From NCBI GenBank assembly GCA_030690025.1, contig JAUYDJ010000023.1:1-11452 (forward strand): a stretch of DNA of 11,452 nt, written 5' to 3'. The stretch is from Chloroflexota bacterium. Lineage in GTDB: Bacteria > Chloroflexota > Dehalococcoidia > Dehalococcoidales > JAUYDJ01. Position 1 is the stretch's first letter. Each line of letters begins with the position of its first letter. The notes below the pieces were generated by a model, which did not search any database, was not told where the DNA came from, and was given only the letters and a program-made list of their open reading frames with translations. Made by a program: the position numbers and the translations under genes. Below, in pieces: positions 6,403 through 11,452 of the stretch.

Positions 6403-8706
6403 ATGGCAAAGTATGCCTGTATTGGTAAGAGTATTCTACGTGTTGATGCGCGGGAAAAGGTAACCGGCGAGGCCGTTTTTGCCGGGGATATCCAGCTGGC
6501 CGGCACACTTACCGGCAAGATAAAAAGCTGCCCGTATCCTTTTGCCCGCATCCTCGCCATCAACACCGAAAAGGCACGGCGGCTGCGGGGAGTCAGAGCG
6601 GTCATCACCGCCCGGGATGTGACCCAGTTCCCCTACGGGCTGGTGGTCAACGATGAGTTGCCGCTTGCCGACCAGTACGCGCGCTACGCCGGTGACGGGG
6701 TAGCCGCGGTGGCGGCGATTGATGAGGATATTGCCGAGGAAGCCCTGGAGCTAATCGAGGTAGAGTATGAGGAGTTGACCCCGGTGCTGAACCCGGCTGA
6801 AGCCCTGAAACCGGGCGCGCCGGTAGTGCATCCCGAAAGGGCCGAGGCGGTACAGAACATTGCCCACCGCATCGAGTACGTCCGCGGCGAAGGCGAAGCC
6901 GCCTTCCAAAAAGCCGACCTTATTATCGAAGATAGGTTCTTCAGTCATACCCACCACCAGGCCTACCTGGAACCTCAGGCGTGCATTGCCCAGTGGAACG
7001 GTTCCGGTAAGCTCAGCATCTGGGGTTCCACACAGAGCGTCTTTACCACCCAGGACATGTTAGCCCGGTCGCTGGGTATCCCCGAGCACCGGGCCAGGGT
7101 AGTTCAACCATACGTCGGGGGCGGGTTTGGCGGCAAGAAGGAGATGCGCCCCATCTTTCCCATCACCGCCCTGCTGGCTAAGGCCGCCGGCCGACCGGTA
7201 AAAGTCACCTACACCCGGGAAGAGGAGTTCATATCGGGACGGCCGCGGCTGGCGGAGACCATTGACCTGAAGTTAGGATTCAAGAAAGACGGTACCATGG
7301 TGGCCAAGAGCGCCGTCATCACCGCCGATGCCGGCGCTTATGCCGGGTGCTGTCCCCACGTAATGGCGGTATCCACCATCCGCCCTGACTGTTTATACCG
7401 GCTGCCCAATATAAAGATGCTGGCTAATCTGGTCTATACCAATACCATTCCCCGCGGCGGGTTCCGCGGCTTCGGCAACCCGCAGATGCTCTTCGCCATG
7501 GAGTCGCTGATAGACATGGCCGCGGAAAAGCTGGGCATCGACCCCATCCAGATAAAGCAGAAGAACAGCTCTAAGAAGGGTGATGTTACGGCCCACGGCT
7601 GGATTTTGAAGAGCTGCGGCTTTGATGAAACGCTGCGACTGGCCAGGGAAAAGTCGGACTGGACGAGCCGGCGGCGGAAAAAAGAACCGAACCGGGGCGT
7701 AGGGGTGGCTTCCCAGGTGCATGTCTCCGGCAACCGGGCGGTAGCCAAGGCGCGCGGCTTCGATGGCTCGGCCGCCCTGGTCAACATCGACCAGTGGGGC
7801 CGGGCGAAGGTAATCTCCGGAGAGACCGACCTGGGACAGGGTATGACCACCGTCTTCGCCCAGATTGCCGCCGAGGCGCTGGGCATGAAGGTAGAAGACG
7901 TGGAGGTGCTGCCCTTCGTTGACGCCGATATCGCCCCCTTCTGCTACGGGACTTTCGCCGACCGCGTGACCGTGCTCGGCGGCAACGCCGTGCTCAAGGC
8001 GGCTAAAGACGCCCGCAAACAGCTATTAAGGCACGCTGCCCTCAAACTGGGCGTTAAGTCCAATGACCTGGTCATCAAGGACAGCAAATTCTTCACTAAG
8101 AAAGCCGGCAGAGAGTTAGCCACCGTCAAGGAAATAGCCTACGAAACAGTTTTCAAAAAGCTGGGCGGCGTACCCATCACCGGCCGGGCTGAATTCACCG
8201 TCCCCGATTACGTGGTGGTGCCCGACAAGACCGGCTACGGGAACTACGCCCTGTCTTATACCTTCAGCACGGCGGTTGTTGAAGTCGCGGTAGACACCGA
8301 GACGGGCAAGGTGGACGTCCTCGATATCTGGTATGCCGTCAACGTGGGCCGGGCCATCAACCCTAAATCGTGCGAGGGGCAGATTGAAGGCGGGGTAGTG
8401 CAGGGAGTCGGCTTTGCCCTGGCGGAAAACTATATCTGGGGAGACGGCCGGGTGCTGAACCCCAACTTTACCGACTACAAGATTCCGCTCTCACAGGGCA
8501 TCCCTGACGTGCACAGCTACTGGGTGGAGCAGCCTAACCCGGGCAGCCCTTATGGCGCTAAAGGCATCGGTGAACCAGTGCTGAACCCCATTGCTCCGGC
8601 CATCGCCAATGCCGTTTATAACGCCATCGGGGTGCGAATAAAAGAGCTGCCCATCACGCCGGAAAAGATACTCAAAGCTCTCAAAGAGACAGCCAAAGAA
8701 AGTTGA
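6403..8706 (+). CDS. Xanthine dehydrogenase-family molybdenum hydroxylase, large (molybdopterin-binding) subunit
   Basis: The 767-residue protein is a complete catalytic subunit of the xanthine oxidase family, which hydroxylates or reduces aromatic or heterocyclic compounds or aldehydes at a molybdopterin centre. N-terminal aldehyde oxidase domain: RVDAREKVTGEAVFAGD (13-29) onward to about residue 140. Molybdopterin-binding part: YVGGGFGGKKE (237-247), IPRGGFRGFGNPQMLFAMES (349-368), GETDLGQGMTT (473-483), YGTFADRVTVLGGNA (515-529) and GAKGIGEP (718-725), where E724 matches the catalytic Glu. The CoxL signature AYRCSFR is absent, so it is not a form I CO dehydrogenase. Length and motifs resemble 4-hydroxybenzoyl-CoA reductase alpha or xanthine dehydrogenase subunits, but the substrate cannot be named. 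The start ATG 6403 has AAAGGAGGT at 6386-6394; an upstream in-frame ATG at 6274 precedes the promoter and is rejected. No [2Fe-2S] or FAD subunit gene adjoins it. TRAP transporter genes follow, suggesting an imported organic acid as substrate. Confidence 0.9.
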   Translation: MAKYACIGKSILRVDAREKVTGEAVFAGDIQLAGTLTGKIKSCPYPFARILAINTEKARRLRGVRAVITARDVTQFPYGLVVNDELPLADQYARYAGDGVAAVAAIDEDIAEEALELIEVEYEELTPVLNPAEALKPGAPVVHPERAEAVQNIAHRIEYVRGEGEAAFQKADLIIEDRFFSHTHHQAYLEPQACIAQWNGSGKLSIWGSTQSVFTTQDMLARSLGIPEHRARVVQPYVGGGFGGKKEMRPIFPITALLAKAAGRPVKVTYTREEEFISGRPRLAETIDLKLGFKKDGTMVAKSAVITADAGAYAGCCPHVMAVSTIRPDCLYRLPNIKMLANLVYTNTIPRGGFRGFGNPQMLFAMESLIDMAAEKLGIDPIQIKQKNSSKKGDVTAHGWILKSCGFDETLRLAREKSDWTSRRRKKEPNRGVGVASQVHVSGNRAVAKARGFDGSAALVNIDQWGRAKVISGETDLGQGMTTVFAQIAAEALGMKVEDVEVLPFVDADIAPFCYGTFADRVTVLGGNAVLKAAKDARKQLLRHAALKLGVKSNDLVIKDSKFFTKKAGRELATVKEIAYETVFKKLGGVPITGRAEFTVPDYVVVPDKTGYGNYALSYTFSTAVVEVAVDTETGKVDVLDIWYAVNVGRAINPKSCEGQIEGGVVQGVGFALAENYIWGDGRVLNPNFTDYKIPLSQGIPDVHSYWVEQPNPGSPYGAKGIGEPVLNPIAPAIANAVYNAIGVRIKELPITPEKILKALKETAKES

Positions 8707-8715
8707 GAGAACATC

Positions 8716-8745
8716 TTGACAAACGGTATTACATCATTCTATTAT
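8716..8745 (+). promoter_or_regulatory. Sigma70-type promoter for the TRAP transporter operon
   Basis: A perfect TTGACA (8716-8721) is followed after 18 bp by TATTAT (8740-8745, 5 of 6). It begins only 10 bp after the stop of the hydroxylase gene and no terminator is seen between, so the transporter could be expressed both from here and by read-through. Predicted start is near 8752, leaving a leader of about 109 nt. Confidence 0.65.
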
Positions 8746-8753
8746 CAATCCAG

Positions 8754-8773
8754 CAAGCTTTACCAATAGCTTG
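8754..8773. promoter_or_regulatory. Dyad at the predicted TRAP operon transcription start
   Basis: CAAGCT (8754-8759) and AGCTTG (8768-8773) are perfect inverted 6-bp arms around an 8-nt centre, placed right at the predicted start. This is a good position for a repressor operator, or it could form a 5' mRNA hairpin. It lacks a following T run, so it is not a terminator of the hydroxylase gene. Confidence 0.4.
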
Positions 8774-8816
8774 AGTCTATACAATCAATCTACGCAAAGT
8801 CAAAGGAGGTTAGCAT

Positions 8817-8849
8817 GTGATAGTCGAGGAGGCTGTAGAGGTTAACTAA
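8817..8849 (+). CDS. Possible 10-residue upstream ORF in the TRAP operon leader
   Basis: AAAGGAGG at 8802-8809 stands 7 nt before a GTG (8817-8819) that opens a frame encoding MIVEEAVEVN and stopping with TAA at 8847-8849, 11 nt before the dctP ATG. The same ribosome binding site also precedes an ATG at 8815 followed at once by TGA, a start-stop. Either would place a ribosome ahead of dctP and could tune its translation. A second GAGGAGG lies inside the ORF at 8826-8832. The strong ribosome binding site is clear; translation of the peptide is speculative. Confidence 0.35.
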   Translation: MIVEEAVEVN

Positions 8850-8860
8850 AAGGAGGATAA

Positions 8861-9967
8861 ATGAAACTGAAATTAGTGATTGTGGGTCTAATACTAGCGT
8901 TACTAGCCATACCTCTGGCCGCTTGTGCACAGCCGGCCCCGGCACCGGCTCCCGCCCCAGCGCCAGCACCAGCCCCAGCCCCGGCGCCGGCTCCCAAACC
9001 AGCCCCGGCACCAGCTCCGGCTCCATCGGCAGAGAAAATTACCTGGACTTTTGCCCAATTTTCCGGGGCCACCACCAATGCCTGGCCCTTCTACCCAATT
9101 CCTTTCTACCAGACATGGCTTAACGAGATGAGCGGAGGACGAATCACCCTTGATACCAAGATTGACCTGGTGCCTTCCGCCGAAGTAATAATGGCGGTGA
9201 TTGATGGGCGTGCCCAGATAGGACACCAGAGGATACCCTGGTCCAGCGGCACTTTCCCCCAGTTCGACTATCTTTCTCTCCCGTTCTACTTCAATGACGC
9301 TTTGGAGATGTACAAAACGGTAACTGACCCGGATATGCAGAAACTAATGGCGAGGGAATACGACAAAGTGGGCCTGGTTTACATAGCTGATACCACTTTT
9401 GAGCCTGAGGGCGCTATCTGGGCCAGAAAACCAATCAAAACGGTGGACGAATTTAAGGGGCTAAAGATCAGGACTTCTGGCCTGCTCCAGACGAACACTC
9501 TGAAGGCACTGGGTGCTTTACCCTTGACTATTCAGGTCACCGAACTGGCTGATGCCATACAGCGAGGCACGGTGGATGCCATCGCTACCAGCGCCATGTT
9601 TGGCGCGGGCGTAGGCCTGCTTGACGTTACCACTGATATCAGCCTCTGGCTGGTAACCTCTGACTTCCCCGGCCAAATAATCGTTAACAAAAAGGCGTTC
9701 GCCTCGCTGCCTCCTGACCTCCAGAATACACTCAAGGCGTGGGGTGAGCGGGTGACCAAGGCGGGAACAATGGCCGGCTGGAGCCATTACCTGGCGACCC
9801 TAAAATGGCTTGACCGCGCTAAGATAAAGGTAACGGTACCGGACAAGACTGAAGTGACCAAAGCCAGAGCCCTGGCGCAATCATCCATTGACCTGTGGGT
9901 GAAGAATGTCGGCCCAACCGCAAATGAAATTCTGGCCATTGCTGGCAAGTATGCTAGTGGCAAGTAG
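8861..9967 (+). CDS. dctP: TRAP transporter substrate-binding lipoprotein, DctP family
   Basis: This is the extracytoplasmic receptor that captures an organic acid and delivers it to the DctQ-DctM membrane pair. The 368-residue protein starts with a lipoprotein signal: Lys residues, a hydrophobic core (LVIVGLILALLAIP) and the lipobox LAAC with C22 as the lipidated residue, implying membrane anchoring. Residues 25-56 are a Pro-Ala linker. The folded domain begins at about ITWTF (60) and shows DctP hallmarks: AQIGHQRIPWSSG, FDYLSLPFYF, EFKGLKIRTSG with R204 at the conserved carboxylate-binding arginine, and VTELADAIQRGTVDAIATS (226-244). The ATG at 8861 has AAAAGGAGGA just upstream. The TRAP class suggests a carboxylate ligand, sodium or proton driven; the exact substrate is not evident. 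dctQ follows after 19 bp. Confidence 0.95.
   Translation: MKLKLVIVGLILALLAIPLAACAQPAPAPAPAPAPAPAPAPAPAPKPAPAPAPAPSAEKITWTFAQFSGATTNAWPFYPIPFYQTWLNEMSGGRITLDTKIDLVPSAEVIMAVIDGRAQIGHQRIPWSSGTFPQFDYLSLPFYFNDALEMYKTVTDPDMQKLMAREYDKVGLVYIADTTFEPEGAIWARKPIKTVDEFKGLKIRTSGLLQTNTLKALGALPLTIQVTELADAIQRGTVDAIATSAMFGAGVGLLDVTTDISLWLVTSDFPGQIIVNKKAFASLPPDLQNTLKAWGERVTKAGTMAGWSHYLATLKWLDRAKIKVTVPDKTEVTKARALAQSSIDLWVKNVGPTANEILAIAGKYASGK
8933..9028 (+). repeat. Pro-Ala dipeptide repeat tract in dctP
   Basis: Sixteen successive six-base units encode Pro-X pairs (fourteen Pro-Ala, one Pro-Lys, one Pro-Ser), residues 25-56 of the lipoprotein. Proline and alanine codons vary freely between units (CCG, CCA, CCC; GCC, GCA, GCT, GCG), indicating selection on the protein and not a fresh slippage expansion. 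The tract would form a stiff, extended tether between the lipid anchor and the binding domain. Confidence 0.85.
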
Positions 9968-9986
9968 ACCCCACGTGCGAAAGTAA

Positions 9987-10502
9987 GTGAATAAATTCAG
10001 GCATATCATTGAATTTATAGCTAACATCGGCGGCTACTTCTCGGGGTGGCTGGTGCCGCTCATGGTAGCACTGATTACCGTGGAAGTGTTCATGAGGTAC
10101 GTGCTGCACCGCCCACCCATGATAGCCGACGAGTTCTCGGCGTACATACTGGTGGCCATGTCCTACCTGGGAGCGGCCTATGCTTTTAAGGAAAAGAGCC
10201 AGGTGCGCATCACTGCGTTTGTTATCCGGCTGCCGCAAAGGGTGTCAAGCTGGCTGAGAGTGGGTACTCTGAGTCTGGCCCTCCTTTTCTCTATCGGCTT
10301 GACCTGGTCGAGTTACGACTTCATGATGGCTTCTTTCAAATATCAGGCGAAGTCAGCCACCTGGCTCAATTTCCCCCTGCAGGGACCTCAGATGACTATA
10401 CCCATCGGCTTCGCTCTGCTGGCCCTGATTCAACTTGCCGAGGTGGTTAAGGCTATCATGGATACCAGGAGTGGTACCTATATCAAGGAGTCAATCGCAT
10501 GA
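9987..10502 (+). CDS. dctQ: TRAP transporter small permease, DctQ family
   Basis: DctQ is the four-helix membrane subunit that pairs with DctM. The 171-residue protein has hydrophobic segments at about 17-39, 50-67, 88-108 and 134-157. The motif EVFMRYVLHRPPMIADEFSA (33-52), with the conserved RY and the acidic residue before the second helix, and GAAYAFKEKSQVRI (62-75) are typical. The start is a GTG at 9987; there is no good ribosome binding site (GAAAGTAA only), so translation may depend on ribosomes finishing dctP 19 bp upstream. The next ATG in frame is far inside the first helix. The stop overlaps the dctM start as ATGA. Confidence 0.92.
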   Translation: MNKFRHIIEFIANIGGYFSGWLVPLMVALITVEVFMRYVLHRPPMIADEFSAYILVAMSYLGAAYAFKEKSQVRITAFVIRLPQRVSSWLRVGTLSLALLFSIGLTWSSYDFMMASFKYQAKSATWLNFPLQGPQMTIPIGFALLALIQLAEVVKAIMDTRSGTYIKESIA

Positions 10503-11452
10503 GCTTTCCGATGGGCTTACCGCTAATGTCACTCATTCTGCTTGGTGGTCTGCTGGTCCTCCTGGCCATGGGGACCGAAATCTACGTAGCCATGGGGGTC
10601 ATGGGCGCCATCGGGCTTATCTTCTTTGTCGGTCAACCGTTGCGGCAGTTCTCCTACACGGCCTTTGAGGTCATGAACTCCTTCATTCTCACCTGCATGC
10701 CCCTGTTCATTTTCATGGGGGTAATTTTTTCCTCTACCGGCATCATCGAAAGGCTTTTCACCGGGGCAAACAAGATTGTGGCCGGCCTGCCCGGCGGCAT
10801 TGCCTGTTCCGTCCTGGCGGCCAACGGCATTTTTGGGGCGATAAGCGGCTCAAGTGTCGCTGCGGCGGCAACTTTCGGCAAGATTGCCTTCCCGGAGATG
10901 GAAAAGCTGGGCTATGACCCCAAGCTGGCCCTCGGCTCGCTGGCCATAGGCGGCACCCTGAGCGTGCTCATTCCACCCAGCCTCATCTTTGTCGTCTATG
11001 GGAGCTGGCAGCAGGTCTCCGTAGCCAGGCTCTTCGCGGCTGGCCTGATACCGGGCATATTGCTGACTATAATGCTTATGCTTACCGTGGTAGTCATGGT
11101 AGTGCTCAGGCCCGGCCTGGCTCCAAGGCACCCGCAGGTCAGCTTTGTAAACAGAATAAAGGCAATTCTGGATATTGTCCCCTTCCTGGCGGTCATTGTG
11201 GCCGTGCTGGGCGCGATTTTTGCCGGTATCATGACCCCTACCGAGGCATCAGCTATAGGCGCCATCCTCAGCGTTCTACTGGCGGTGGGGTACCGCAAAA
11301 TGACCTATAAGGCGCTTAAGGTAAGCATGTGGGACGCGGTAAAGATAAACTGCATGATTGCTTTTGTTATCTTTAACGCCCGCGTGCTGGCCCAGGTCTT
11401 TAACTACATTGGCCTCACCACTGCCTTTTCGTCATTCATGTTCACCCTGCCG
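10499..11452 (+). CDS. dctM: TRAP transporter large permease, DctM family (3' end beyond window)
   Basis: DctM is the large, transport-catalysing membrane subunit. The frame is open from ATG 10499 to the window edge, giving 318 of an expected roughly 430 residues. AAGGAG at 10485-10490 lies 8 nt upstream, and the start overlaps the dctQ stop by four bases. The N-terminus is MSFPMGLPLM, followed by many hydrophobic helices. Clear DctM motifs are FGAISGSSVAAAATFGKIAF with PEMEKLGYD following, then GTLSVLIPPSLIFVVYGSW, and further on GIMTPTEASAIGAILS, the paired structural repeats of this family. The gene order dctP-dctQ-dctM is standard. Whether more catabolic genes follow cannot be seen. Confidence 0.95.
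   Translation, partial: MSFPMGLPLMSLILLGGLLVLLAMGTEIYVAMGVMGAIGLIFFVGQPLRQFSYTAFEVMNSFILTCMPLFIFMGVIFSSTGIIERLFTGANKIVAGLPGGIACSVLAANGIFGAISGSSVAAAATFGKIAFPEMEKLGYDPKLALGSLAIGGTLSVLIPPSLIFVVYGSWQQVSVARLFAAGLIPGILLTIMLMLTVVVMVVLRPGLAPRHPQVSFVNRIKAILDIVPFLAVIVAVLGAIFAGIMTPTEASAIGAILSVLLAVGYRKMTYKALKVSMWDAVKINCMIAFVIFNARVLAQVFNYIGLTTAFSSFMFTLP

Noticed and set aside
8754..8773. Terminator of the hydroxylase gene
   Set aside because: The stem is only 6 bp and is not followed by a T run; its position at the predicted TRAP transcription start favours an operator or leader hairpin.
8790..9226. Minus-strand frames rich in Gly-Ala or Gly-Arg opposite dctP
   Set aside because: They are the reverse reading of the Pro-Ala codon tract, a low-complexity artefact.

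Overview
This 11.45 kb window looks like chromosome from an anaerobic bacterium, most probably a member of the Chloroflexota (Dehalococcoidia-like). That placement is an inference from the gene set: an archaeal-type fructose-bisphosphate aldolase/phosphatase beside bacterial dnaN, rdgB and cobO, strong GGAGG ribosome binding sites with several TTG/GTG starts, moderately high GC, and a palindromic intergenic repeat of a kind I associate with such genomes. No marker gene settles the taxonomy. There is no rRNA, tRNA, CRISPR array, insertion sequence or phage gene.

The left half (1-6195) is all on the minus strand. Read in the direction of transcription it starts at a promoter near 6275 and runs cobO (corrinoid adenosyltransferase), fbp (FBP aldolase/phosphatase, TTG start), a 91-aa GYD-domain protein, rdgB (XTP/dITP pyrophosphatase) and moaA (molybdopterin step 1, overlapping rdgB by ATGA). 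After a 254-bp gap holding a palindromic repeat and an extended -10 promoter comes one gene encoding RNase HI fused to MoaC (molybdopterin step 1 partner). A near-consensus promoter over its stop codon then drives dnaN (beta clamp), followed by the start of an unrecognised small, probably membrane, protein cut off by the window edge.

The right half (6296-11452) is on the plus strand. A promoter arranged back to back with that of cobO drives a xanthine dehydrogenase-family molybdenum hydroxylase large subunit (767 aa) that has no iron-sulfur or FAD subunit beside it. Its predicted leader has a 9-nt block exactly complementary to its own Shine-Dalgarno sequence. A second strong promoter, with a dyad at the predicted transcription start and a 10-codon upstream ORF, precedes a TRAP transporter operon: dctP (lipoprotein binding protein with a long Pro-Ala linker), dctQ, and dctM (overlapping dctQ, truncated by the window end).

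A reasonable reading is that the plus-strand genes form an organic-acid (perhaps aromatic or heterocyclic acid) uptake and hydroxylation module. The minus-strand neighbours moaA and rnhA-moaC supply the first steps of the molybdopterin cofactor the hydroxylase needs. The most unusual items are the RNase HI-MoaC fusion with an altered RNase H active site, the orphan hydroxylase subunit, and the possible translational control of both plus-strand units.
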